Numbered from the stretch's first letter, positions 45,431 to 56,746 are shown. The stretch is DNA of 64,000 bases from Ontholestes murinus (GCA_963969525.1 CAXAKX010000151.1:124001-188000), one strand, 5' to 3'. Program-made: numbers and translations. Notes: generated from the sequence alone by a model not told the origin.

Positions 45431-46385
45431 TTTACTCAAGATTTTTATCAAAGGGTGGTTTGGCTTAGTGTGAATTAACCACAAAACTTTATTTTTATCA
45501 CGCGAAAAATTTTATTACTTTAATAATTCATTCTATCCTGTTTCAAAAGAAAAATGCACTTTTGTATGTAAAATTTTAAAATAGGTTTACAGTATGGAAA
45601 CAAGTTGGATAGCACATTATAAAGATCTAATTGATATTTGCAAGCCTTTATTTCTAAAGAAGTGGCAATAAGATGTATATTTTTATTATTTGTGCGATAA
45701 GTTGTAAGTGGAAAACAATAATTGAAATGGTGATAGAATATCTCATGTGTTTTATACTTGAAACCATTTATTGTAATGTCATAATAGATTACCGAAAATC
45801 AAAACGTGGTAAAGTATATTCTTCAGAAATAATTATTGACATTAAAACAGCTGCTTACATCACATCTGATTCTCTAGTTGGGTCATTAAGCTGAAAAATA
45901 CTGTGTAAAGAATAAATTAAATGAAGAAAGTTGTGATTGCAATTGAGTCACTTAAACACAAATTCAACTACAAACTACATTTTCAATATATTAAATAATA
46001 TTTAGGAACCTACACGTGTGTTTAAATTAACACACATATTTTTAACGAGCTATTAAAATTTTCCAGGAGAAATAAAAATCTCATCGAAAATTAAAGAAAT
46101 ATCCCAATGTAACGATTATGTAGTATTCAAATGTTTAATAAACAAAAATGTAGACTAAAACAGTATAGATCTGAATACTTATAGTATATCGACTGGGAAA
46201 TTCTAGTCCCAAACAATATTAGCCTTTTACCTTTTTTCCCTTGTTCTTCTGGTAAAATTTGGCAAAGCATGCAACATATTTTAATCGAATACAATCAAAT
46301 ATTAAACTACCTTAAGCGTTAAGAAATCTTTTATAAGCAACAATTTAGATTTAAAAAAAAATCACAACCTCTAACGCCACTGTTT
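45431..46385. other. AT-rich stretch, nothing recognised
   Basis: No convincing gene. A 73-codon plus frame at 45673-45894 is unlike any known protein. Confidence 0.35.
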
Positions 46386-46800
46386 AAACTTGGTCCTAAA
46401 CAATCTCTTTCTTCTTTCAATCTTTATTGACCAAACAAGGGCGCTTGATTGTGTACTACATAAAGTATTACTTGAGAAACTAGCAGCTTACGGTAAACGA
46501 GGAAATTGCTCCCACCTCACTGACAGAAAGCATGTAACAAGTACTTATATTCAAAATAAACTTTATAATTCACAGATGGCACGTACATTCGTAGGTGTAC
46601 CTCAGGAAAGCATTTTGGGGCCGCTACTGTTCCTAATTTTTGTTAGTGATATATGCCTTTTGCTATAAATGCTCATTTAACTGTATTTGCTTATGACACG
46701 ACAATCAATATTGAAAATCATTGTATAAATAGTTCAAATAATGCAGCCAATCAAACCTTAGATTTATTAAGATCATGGTTAAATGAATTATGAATTGTTC
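46386..46800 (+). pseudogene. Non-LTR RT fragment (L2-like)
   Basis: TRALDCVLHKVLLEKLAAYG (motif A without its first Asp: Gln-Thr-Arg replaces the usual D-L-x-K), then VGVPQESILGPLLFLIFVSDI (motif B, Glu for Gly), and after a frame change LTVFAYDTTINI, where the FADD motif has become FAYD. The catalytic residues are lost. Confidence 0.7.
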
Positions 46801-47744
46801 AAATATTTAAGAAAACAAAGCTCCGAATTAAGCAACTCTCTGTACACATCGTACATTAATAACAAAGAGATAGAACTTCGTTCAATGCCCAAAAAATGTT
46901 GGTCTTTTGTTGATGAAGAACGTAAGACAACTGGTTATCCAAAACACATGTTTTGAATGAAAATATAGTTAGTAATGATAATGAATGTGTCAATTTATTT
47001 TCTAAATTTTTCTCATGTGTATATACCCTGAGTCATTGTGCAATTTAATTACGAAATTGTATTAAATTCATTTAATGTTACCACTGAAAGCGTTTTTCAA
47101 CATTTTTTTTATTAGCGTCCGGTACTGATGACCAAATGGACGCTATTCCAGCATTTTTTTTCTAAAGAAGTGTATATGAAAACTGGACTAGTGCCATCAT
47201 CGTGGAAGGACAACTACGTTACACCATTATTAAAGTCTGGAAATCGAGAAGACATCAATAACTATAGAGGCATTAGTAAACAATCCGGTATCTCTAAAAT
47301 GCTGGACTATCTAATTAGTATACAAATCAAATAGGCGTGTAAACACGCGATTATTGATGAGCAAAATGGATTCTGCGAAGGACGGTCTACTTCAACGAAC
47401 CTTTTCGTGTTTGAAATATATATTTTGGATGCTTTTGAAAGAGGATTTGAAGTGGATGCAATATATACGGACTTCGCAAAGGCTTTTGATCGCGTCAATC
47501 ACGAGGTGTTATGTAGTAAATTATTATTTATTAAAGTTATGTAACAGGTCGTAAACAGTGTATTAAAATAGGGTCAAATATTTTCAAAATAATCAACGTA
47601 TCATCAGCTGTTCGCCAAAGATCGCATTTTGGTTATTAATTTTATTATGTTTGTTAATGACATCGCGTATTATTTAATACACCGTCGTTATTTTCTTTTT
47701 GCAGACGATTTAAATATATTTCATACTGTAAATTCACCCACATA
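46801..47744 (+). pseudogene. Second non-LTR RT fragment (CR1/Jockey-like)
   Basis: It starts in the pre-RT linker (YLRKQSSELSNSLYTSYIN, MPKKCWSFVDEERKTTGYP), then GLVPSSWKDNYVTPLLKSGNRE (47190), NNYRGISKQSGISKMLDYL, IDEQNGFCEGRSTSTNLFVF (47355), FEVDAIYTDFAKAFDRVNHE (motif A, Asp present), and after further frame changes YFLFADDLNIF (47690-47720). It is cut off at about 47744 by a dispersed repeat. Confidence 0.75.
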
Positions 47745-47965
47745 TTGAATGATACAAAAGTAATTCGCATGTTACAAAATAGCAAGGCTATCAAAGCAAC
47801 ACTAGTTTGAACGTATTTATTTCTGTAAAATGAACTAAAAATGATTGAATGTACGTTAAATAATTTGTGAGTGACTATATTATGATAAATTTGGAACAAG
47901 AAATTAATTTAGGTTGATGTAATTAAAAATAAATTAGCAAAAGCAATTAAATAATTCAATACTCA
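47745..47965 (+). repeat. Dispersed repeat (copy 2) interrupting an RT remnant
   Basis: It matches 24452-24665 in the same orientation across about 215 bases (CTAGTTTGAACGTATTTATTTC, GAATTTAGG-type words, GCAAAA.CAATTAAATAATT). As with copy 1, it sits in a non-LTR RT. Confidence 0.65.
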
Positions 47966-48419
47966 AGTTTATAACTAAATTAATTTTTAATTTAGTTCTT
48001 GAAAGCGTTCTTGTGTATTTTTTTAAGTCGATTAATTTTAATAGTTAAGATTCTACCAGGGCTGTTAATATAGTTAAGTTAAGTACCGGTCAAATTAATA
48101 TACTAGGTTTATAAGTTTTAATTATACCCTAAAAACGCTGGGGGATTTTATTTTAAATATTATTCTTTCAAATTTAAAGTCTACTAATAGGCTTATTTGA
48201 CTTTCAAATTTAAATTTTGTTTCTTGTATAAAACGCGTTTTTTGTTGTTATAAATTCGAACATATTCTGTTTTTTATTCTAATAATACTATTACGATGAA
48301 TTTGCCAGTTATTATTTAAATAACTGATTTAATAAGTTTTTTATCGATGGTTTCTCTGTCCGTCTGAGTTTTGAATATGGAGAAAATTTGAACTTGGAAT
48401 CCCAATTACAAGACAAATC
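47966..48419. other. AT-rich stretch, nothing recognised
   Basis: No gene or repeat motif seen. Confidence 0.35.
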
Positions 48420-49055
48420 AAAATGGTGATGTGGCCATCATAGTACTTTCCCTATATTTTACTCAAAAACTATGAGGTTTACGCAAAAATGTTGTTCTTA
48501 ATAATTTGTGCACTTTTGAATTCGCTACAATTATTTATTATATGAATTTTATCTATCTCCAATAGTTTATTAGCAATTGGCAAAAAATGTCAAAATTTTC
48601 AATTTTTATTTTTTTTCTCGAAAGTTTAAAATTTTATGAAAAACATGTTCGAATAGAACTTGTTCAGTTTTTCATTCCCTTTAACTTTTGTTTGAACCGT
48701 TTTTTAAAAATTTTCATATTTAGAAAAATATCACGAAAAAACAAAAAAACGCCTCGAGTAAACAACCACTTCCGGTTTATGAATGTTTAGCAAAAGCTTT
48801 TCAGATCGAGTTTTTAACAATAAAACCTTAAGTTTAAAGTTTCATGCCATTCGGATCATTCGTTTTTGAGATACAGCACCCACCGACAGACAGACAGACA
48901 GACACACACACACACAGACACAATTTTTTTTTTCCAGAAATTAGTGTTTTGGGTTCAGGGGACCCCAAAACGGATATTTCCGCAAAAAAAAATTTTGAAA
49001 AAAAAATCACGAAAACAATACTCCCCCTATATATACTATATAGGGAAAGTAATAA
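48420..49055 (+). mobile_element. Miniature element, tandem copy 1
   Basis: 636-base unit. Its inner ends are inverted: TACTTTCCCTATA (48447) and TATAGGGAAAGTA (49040-49052). It contains a (CAGA)n(CA)n tract (48883-48918) and a GGGGACCCC palindrome (48958-48966). The short plus frames here are products of the repeat, not genes. Confidence 0.75.
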
Positions 49056-49518
49056 AATGGTGATGTGGCCATCATAGTATTTTCCCTATATTTTTCTCGG
49101 AAACTATGAGGCTTACGCAAAAATGATGTTCTTAATAATTTGTGCACTTTTGAATTCGCTACAATTATTTATTATATGAATTTTATCTATCTCCAATAGT
49201 TTATTAGCAATTGGCAAAAAATGTCAAAATTTTCAATTTTTATTTTTTTTCTCGAAAGTTTAAAATTTTATGAAAAACATGTTCGAATAAAACTTGTTCA
49301 GTTTTTCATTCCCTTTAACCTTTGTTTGAACCGTTTTTTAAAAATTTTCATATTTAGAAAAATATCACGAAAAAACAAAAAAACGCCTCGAGTAAACAAC
49401 CACTTCCGGTTTATGAATGTTTACCAAAAGCTTTTCAGATCGAGTTTTTAACAATAAAACCTTAAGTTTAAAGTTTCATGCCATTCGGATCATTCGTTTT
49501 TGAGATACAGCACCCACC

Positions 49519-49581
<63 letters not shown>

Positions 49582-50896
49582 AAAATTTTTTTTCCCAGAA
49601 ATTAGTGTTTTGGGTTCAGGGGACCCCAAAACGGATATTTCCGCAAAAAAAATTTTTGAAAAAAAAATCACGAAAACAATACTCCCCCTATACAGGGTGT
49701 CCCGTTAATGCGGGGAAATGGCTAGACCATAGATTCCTGGGGTCAAAATATGACGATTTAACGCAACTTATCTATATCCAAAAATTTACGGTTAAGCCGG
49801 AATTTGGCGTCAAAGTTTCAAAAATTTTTATTTCTTTTGTTAATAACAATTGAACGCTTTATTTGATTTGAATGAAATTTATTTTTAGTAACTACCATAA
49901 TATAATACATCATTTCAGTTATTAAGACTATTATTGGTTAACAAGAAGAATAAGAAACAGTAGTACCACCACATAAAAACTAAAATATTTTTTTATTGGT
50001 GAATCTAATAAAAACTCAAAAAATACTACTTGAAAGACCATTTAATATAAAATTTTTTTCATCTCTTAATAATATTTGATATCTTTTACGGTTTTCCCAC
50101 AAAAAAATAAAATATATATTTTTTATCTAATAAAAACAAAATCTAGTTTTTCATCGAATCGAAAATAAATGTTTTTCGTGGCCGTCTTTGTTTAAAAAAT
50201 GTAAATTATGTATAATAATTATTATTTAGTACCTTTTGACAATTAATTTTTAACTTTATTATGGTTCATAAATATTCATATTTGGAACAAACAGATATCT
50301 CATTTGTATTAGGATTTTGCAAAGAAAATTGTTTGAAAAGTGTTAGATGTTGTTTAGATTTATTTTATTAAGTGATATTACTTAATTTTTATTCAATTGA
50401 GTAAGTTTATTTACTTATTAATGAGTGCATAATGAGTATACTATATTCATATTTGATTTTTTTGTGCAAAAACCGTACAAGATATCAAAAACTAGTAAGA
50501 GTCAAAAAAGTTTTTAAATCTAATGCCCTTTCAAGTAGATTTTTTTGGATTTTATTGGATGCATCAATAAAAAAATATTTTAGTTTTTAAGTGGTGGTAC
50601 TACTGTTTTTTATACTTCCTGTCAATCACTAATGCCAACAATAACTGAAATGATGTATTATATTATGGTACTTATTAATAATAAATTTCATTCAGATCAA
50701 ATAAAGCGTTCAATTGTTATAAACAAAAGAAATAAAAAAAATTGAAATTTTGAAGCCAAATTCCGGCTTAACCGTAAATTTTTGGATATAGATAAGTTGC
50801 GTTAAATCGTCATATTTTGAGCCCAGGAATCTATGGTCTAGCCATTTCCCCGCATTAACGGGACACCCTGTATATACTATATAGGGAAAGTAATAA
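49056..50896 (+). mobile_element. Miniature element, tandem copy 2, interrupted
   Basis: Bases 49056-49692 repeat copy 1 almost base for base, with a longer CAGA/CA tract (49518-49580). The last 25 bases (TATATACTATATAGGGAAAG) are found at 50871-50896, after the inserted element 49693-50870. Confidence 0.8.
49693..50870. mobile_element. Non-autonomous mariner-like element with long inverted repeats
   Basis: Ends CAGGGTGTCCCGTTAATGCGG and its complement, flanked by TA (49691-49692 and 50871-50872). The arms are about 220 bases or more, with a further inverted match in the interior (GTGGTACTACTGTTT against AACAGTAGTACCACC). It has no transposase. Copy 1 of the host repeat provides the empty site CCCCTATATATACTATATAG. 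A truncated relative lies at 17590-17853. Confidence 0.85.
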
Positions 50897-52560
50897 ATAT
50901 ACAAAAAAACAAATATCCATAATACAAAAATATAAATATTAATACAATATAAATTACTGTGTTCGGTCAAGACATGAAATAATTGAACTTCTAAAGTATC
51001 ACAAAAAATGTCACAATGTGGCGCTATATGATTAAAATTATTACAAATAATGTTTAAAGGAGATCTCAGCCCATAATTTGTTCGATGGCACACGTTATTA
51101 AAAGTTGGCTTCTGTCTGCTGCTGAAATATGGTACTTGCAGTCGAACTTTGCCTAATCAATAAAACCATGCAATAACTTATAGAGAAAACTTATACCTGT
51201 CTTTTGTCGTCGCTACTCAAACAAAATAAAATTAAATAATTTAAGTAATTCATTGTGATCAAAACCTCTAATTGGATAATTACCTACTAACTTGAAGAGT
51301 AAAAATTTTAAGAATTTGCGTTGGACACTCTCTAGAAGTTGGGACTGTTGGTGATTTTGGGGAGACTATATCAATAGCGCATACTCCAACTTGGAACGTA
51401 CATACGCAAAATAAATAGTTTTAAATATGATTGGGTTTTAAAAAATTTAAAAATCATTAAGAATAGCCTCAACATAATTATTAAATAATAGTTGTAGTCA
51501 AAATATACAACAAGGTTCTTGAAAAGTGTGTCTCTTTGTATTGGAGTGGTATTGATACAACAATTAAACTGAATTGGATTGGATTTCCTATTAAAAGATA
51601 TAGATTTACATTTACAAACATTCAGTTCCAGTCTATTTTCTCGACACAATTTTTTTCTAAGTTACTTTGCAAATTCTGACAATCGCTCATATTATTTACA
51701 TTAGAATACATTTTTAGATCATCTGCGTAAAGAAGATGTTTATAGTTCAAATTTTCAGATAGATCATTTTTAAAAATATCAAATAACAGCGGGCCAAATA
51801 TTGAACTTTGTGGCACACCTGACGTTGGGAAGTAGGAATTAGATTTAAAGCTGTTAAGAGTGACATAGGTTTTACGCTCATATAAATAGGAATTCATTAA
51901 TAATTTTGATGATTTGCAAAAACCAAAATTACTCAACTTTTGTAAAAGAATATGATCGTCCAGCAGAATCAAGTGTTACGGCAATACTTTGTGTAAATAT
52001 AAATAAATTGCACACTGTTAAGCTACCAGGTACAAAACCATGTTGTTTAACAGATATAAACGGCTTAATGTGATTATAGATTTGATCATACAAAGTTCTC
52101 TCAAATACTTTTGCAATATGTGGAATTGGAATAAGACGGAAATTATTAATGTTTACTAAGGGCTAGAATGATTTTGGTATAGGATAAATAGATACAATTT
52201 TCAATATTTTTGTAAATTTACAAGTTTTAATTGACAAGTTAAATAACATAGTAAGTGGTTCACACTAAAACAGCACAATCCTTTAGAAGAAATGCAGGTA
52301 ATTTATCATCGCCACCGGAATTGTTATTTGGAAGCTTTTTAAAAAGTTTAAAAACTGAATCAGTTAGAAGAGGGAAAAAATTTAAGGATGGTATATCACT
52401 GGCTTTAGCAGGCTGAATATTTTTAGATAAAGGGATGTGTACATATTCAAAGAACTCACGAAAACCAGTATCAGAGATGTCGGAATCCTAGATTTATTTG
52501 CCTGTTTGGAGTTTACGTAGTTCCAAAATTGTTTTGGATTAGACATATTCTGATTTTCTG
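50897..52560 (-). pseudogene. Non-LTR RT remnant
   Basis: On minus from about 52230: IVSIYPIPKSF, INNFRLIPIPHIAKVFERTL, ISVKQHGFVPGSLTVCNLF (52045-51990), then LDDHILLQKLSNFGF, TSGVPQSSIFGPLLFDIFKNDL (motif B, Ser for Gly), KHLLYADDLKMYS (YADD intact, 51735-51700), RLELNVCKCKSISFNR, and a C-terminal region ending near LEVQLFHVLTEHSNLY (50975). The motif A Asp block is reduced, as FTQSIAVTLDSAG jumps directly to LLDDHILL. It is not functional. Confidence 0.75.
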
Positions 52561-54149
52561 TTGATAATATATAAATTCGATAAGACCATTATATTTTATA
52601 TATATATTATAGGTTTTCCTTAATTATATTAATTAAATGGACTATAATTTAGATTTTGTGAAAGAAATTAGTTCTCTGCTCAGTGAATATCGACCTCGAA
52701 GGATTATTATTTTTTTGAATTCTTACTAATTTCTGAGAGGCTGTTTTTTGATATTAATTAAAATGATTAATTTAAACCATGGGTTAAGAGAGAATATAAT
52801 TCACCGTGATTTTTGATTTTTAAGGAGAATGTATAGTTTATTTTTTATTTTGAATTGTTAAAATGAAATATATCAAATTATAATGGATTAACTTTAAAGA
52901 AAGTTGTGTATAGTGACGCGTTTTCTGTCCTTCGAAGTCCTTGACTTCGGCTCGTATCCAGGCGAGTAGAACTGTTCTTCTGCTTTCTTAGCTAAAACAG
53001 AGGTTGATTTATTTTTTATGATTATGCCCAACTATCAGTGCCAATATGTATCTATAATCTTTCATATAAATAGTTCTATTTTTACAAGTTTATTTTTTAC
53101 TGAATCTTTAATAAAAGTTTCTAATGTTCTATTTTAAATTAGAATATAATAATGTTATTATATTCCTTTTTTGAGAGACTTTAGTGGTATTCTTATCATA
53201 CCTAAAAAAAATAGTGAACAAAAAAAAATATTAAACATTTTTTTTTTCTCTCTGCAAAAGAATTAGTAAACTAACTCGAGTCAATCTATTTAATTAATAT
53301 TATATGTATTTAGTAGTTTTTATAATCCCAATGTGAAAAGTGTACATTTAAATGATATACAGAGTTTGGTGTAACAGGCCTAACTTGAAATTGCTAAAAT
53401 TTGCAGTAGAGTTTTCAAATTTACTAGATACAAAAGGAATGACAACAACAAAACTGGGTATGTTGTATATCTATGCTAAAATTGCATGGTTGTGCTGCTA
53501 ATTATCTACACAGTTAAACATTCTCCAGATTTAATTATAATTTCTGCTTTTTAAATTATATTGATGAATTTTAAATTACATGAATTCAGAACACAAATCT
53601 GGTATGAATCTTTTCTTTAAAAACTTATTTACTTATATTGACCATTATATCTATATATACACACAAATCGATCAAGCACTCCTTAAAACAGTATTTTTTG
53701 CTATTTCAAATATGCTCAAGTTCGAAAATATTAGAATTTTGTAGTCTTTATTTTTCCCTAAAATATGTAGCAGTTTAGTTGATAATCTAAATGTGATAAA
53801 AACAAAACAAAAATAATTATACCAATATACATAACTATACAATAGCTATATTTGAATAAGCGTACAACATTATAGTGTAAAATTTAAATTTCCCAGTAGT
53901 CGTTCCATTTCAAAATATTTTATTGGAACTGTGAAAGTACTACTCATGTTTTTGATATATCAAGCTATTCTTGTACTAGTACACTTATCTTTATTAATTA
54001 ATATTTGACGATATTCAAATTATTTATAATAATATAATATACAATTTTAAAATTGTAATTTTTGAATTAATAAATATAATTTTGTAATTACTTAAATATT
54101 TAATATTCTTAGCAATATTCGAAACACGAATATTAATTAATAAATACAA
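52561..54149. other. AT-rich stretch with one unassigned GC-richer patch
   Basis: Nothing coding was recognised. Near 52912-53010 a less AT-rich patch has two small hairpins (GAAGTCCTTGACTTC and CTCGTATCCAGGCGAG); its nature is unknown. Confidence 0.35.
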
Positions 54150-54790
54150 AATCGAAACCTACAGCGGCCCTGCGAATCAGACGCACCCCACGCGAATTTA
54201 GAAGCGAGCGGACGGACGCTGGTCATTCCGCTCGGGGAAAACTCCTTCCACCCCCGCACCGCGCCGCTGCCGTCCTTATCCTCGTACCTCGTTTACATAT
54301 TCCCTATCCTGCAGGAACTCCCCCCCTGTCCCCCTTCGCCGCCGCCGCCGCCTCCTCTTCCTCCTCAGCCCGCCGCCCGCCTCGCTCCTCGGGCACACAA
54401 TCACGGGGGCGCTTATTGAATCCCGAATTCATAGTCCGCGAGAGCCAGCGATTTCTCTAATCATCAATTTCGGACCGCGTCAACGGCACGGCGCGCACAC
54501 GGGGGTGGTATTTTTTTATTTGCCACCCTTTCAAGAAATCCGATAATTTAGGCCGAACACATATGGGGGAGCCGACCCCACGCCGACGCCTCATCAATTT
54601 GGCATCTTATTCAAAAGCCCCCGTCGCGGATTGAGCGGTCCGACCGTGTCCGGCAAGAATCGATTTTCAACATTTGAAACTCCAAGCAGGCGTTTTCGGG
54701 GGAGAATTCAAAGATGCGGGAGTTGATTTTACAGTGGCGGACCTCTGCGAAACAAAAGAACTGATGTCCATTCGAATACGCGTCTAATCG
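54150..54790. promoter_or_regulatory. GC-rich island 6, sharing a block with island 5
   Basis: The start (54166-54320) repeats the 39.6-kb block, and the middle differs (CACCCCCGCACCGCGCCGCTG here against a TCCTCCTCTTCC-type run there). After a CCGCCGCCG stretch, 54400-54790 is mixed-composition sequence with many ATCAATTT/TCATCAATTT words (54462, 54591), AATCGATTTTC (54657) and CCGATAATTTAGG (54539). It carries no transposon motif and looks like conserved non-coding DNA, an inference from composition. Confidence 0.45.
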
Positions 54791-55325
54791 AAGAAAGAAC
54801 GTTAAAAATGTTTGTGATATATAAAAAATCCAATATCATGATTTAAAAAAAATAAATGATTATGAAAATTTTAATTTATCTCTAATAGGAATTTATAAAA
54901 AAACATTGAATTATTGTTTCCCTATCAACAACAGCCATCAAAACAAATGCGAGTGTTTAAAAATCATTAATGGGCAAAATATTTTTAGAATAGTCTAATG
55001 AATAAGCTCTATAATGTTTATCGTATGTTTCAAAAACATCCTGTATATATGAATGTTATTAACCCGAGTAGCTTAGTCGAAAAAATCTTTAATAGATACT
55101 TAGCGAATATCAGGAAAAAATGTTTTAATCATATCTTAAAAATACAATATTTTATTTACCAGATACCAAAATGAAGTATGTTCTTTAAAAATAATTCGAA
55201 AAAGCACAGCGAAGTAGTTAAATATACAATATTTAAACTTTTAGAACCCATAACCTTTTAATAAAATGTATTAAAAAAATGTGCGCAATTCAGACGCAAA
55301 ATAATGCTTTTTAAAGCAAAATATA
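54791..55325. other. AT-rich stretch, nothing recognised
   Basis: No gene or repeat seen. Confidence 0.35.
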
Positions 55326-55542
55326 GCCAAAACGGCAATTAATAGTCTGCAAGAGGGATCAACCGAAGAACTTCTAATGCAGCATTGGGCTGGAGTGGAA
55401 GAACATTCCGTAGAGTGAACTCCCCCCTGGATCTCTTACGTCAAAATTATAAGTACTACATATTTTTATCTATCCATTTGTATAAATTTATTTATTGTAA
55501 GAGAAACAAAGAATTAAATACAATACAATACAATACAATATA
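55326..55542 (+). mobile_element. 3' end of a non-LTR or similar retroelement
   Basis: GAGTGGAAGAACATTCCGTA and GTGAACTCCCCCCTGG match 38440-38395 on minus. The segment ends in (AATAC)n at 55517-55540, a tail typical of target-primed insertion. It is 5'-truncated and has no coding domain. Confidence 0.5.
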
Positions 55543-55852
55543 TTACTGTTTCTAGAATTGTTCTAAAATGCAAAAGGAACTTATAAGGTCTAAAAGAAAA
55601 TATTTAGATATTTTAGTCACTATAAATACACAACACATTTTCCATAAATCCTTGTAATCACAAATAATATTTGTTATCGAGATTTCTTCAACCACTTTGG
55701 GCTTTTATTCCAATCATGAAATTTTATTCAGGGACAAATCTTTTATCTGCCTCACATTTTTACTTTTTTAGGGCATAGTAGGTGCAAGAAATAATTGAAG
55801 TTCAGCTTGAATACAAATAAAACACTGCTTATTTAAATTTAATTGAAATTAA

Positions 55853-56046
55853 CGAACAATGAATAAAACACTTACTATGTTTTTAACCACTATAATTTAT
55901 TATAATATATAATTATGTTACAATTTGTACGACTTAAGTTTCGACTTTTGACGGTCATTATCAACTTGCAAAATTGTAATATAATTATATATTATAATAA
56001 ATTATAGTGGTTAAAAACATAGTAAGTGTTTTATTCATTGTTCATT
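55853..56046. repeat. Foldback with Penelope-like tail motif
   Basis: Nearly perfect inverted arms of about 75 bases (GAACAATGAATAAAACACTT..ATAATTTATTATAATATATAATTAT and complement). The centre on minus reads TTGATAATGACC, loop, GTCGAAACTTAAGTC (55964-55929). Confidence 0.75.
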
Positions 56047-56478
56047 ATGAATTACCACATAGTAACGGTCGCAACCATCATTATGATTAATTGAAATTCT
56101 TTCTTTCTTGTATTTGACAACTTAGATTTTAAAATTTAGTTCCTTAATTATATAACTTATATAATATAAGTATCACATGCTTCAGGTAGACCTCAGCTTA
56201 ATTAAAAGGTATTTAAGTTAGTAAAGAAACAATTTGTAAGTTGGTCTTCTATCATAAATAAATTCGCAGAGGTTTATAGACACTCTTTTTTTAAATTTCA
56301 AAATGACGATGTTCACCTCCAAACAAATTGAACTCTTCATAAACGTATTTTAATATGCCATTCCTTACAATTTAATTTTAATAAGAGAGTTATAAACTTT
56401 CACATTGCCCAAAATAGTAAAATAATTTAAGAATTTTTGCTACTATTTCAAGATTTAGAGACATTTCAATAAGATAAA

Positions 56479-56587
56479 GTAGTTGATTAAAAATTCCCTT
56501 GGTTCGTTTTACTTTAATAAACTAAATACTGAAAAGACAGTCTTTAATAAAGTAGAATGAACCAAGTGAATTATTAATCAACTACCT
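56479..56587. repeat. Short imperfect hairpin of pre-miRNA size
   Basis: Arms of about 44 bases (TAGTTGATTAAAAATTCCC.. and ..GTGAATTATTAATCAACTA) separated by a loop of about 16. Differences are a few mismatches and G-U-type changes plus a small bulge near the loop. It could be a miRNA-like precursor or a miniature element. Confidence 0.5.
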
Positions 56588-56746
56588 ATTAGACAAGGTG
56601 TTTTAAAAAACTTTAATATTTAAAATTTTTCCTTACAGTTATCCTGTTATGCAAGACCAGATATTATCTTGCTGGCCTTTGTAATTAAATATATGTCCCA
56701 TTATAGCAGAATGATCTCATAGTATTATGTCATATACGTGATTGTA

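Noticed and set aside
48883..49580. CAGA/CA repeats as a possible CRISPR-like or regulatory array
   Set aside because: Simple microsatellite without spacers, inside a mobile element of an animal genome.
48587..49853. Several 65-117-codon frames, some similar to each other
   Set aside because: They are translations of the duplicated miniature element, its CAGA/CA tract and the start of the inserted element, not genes.
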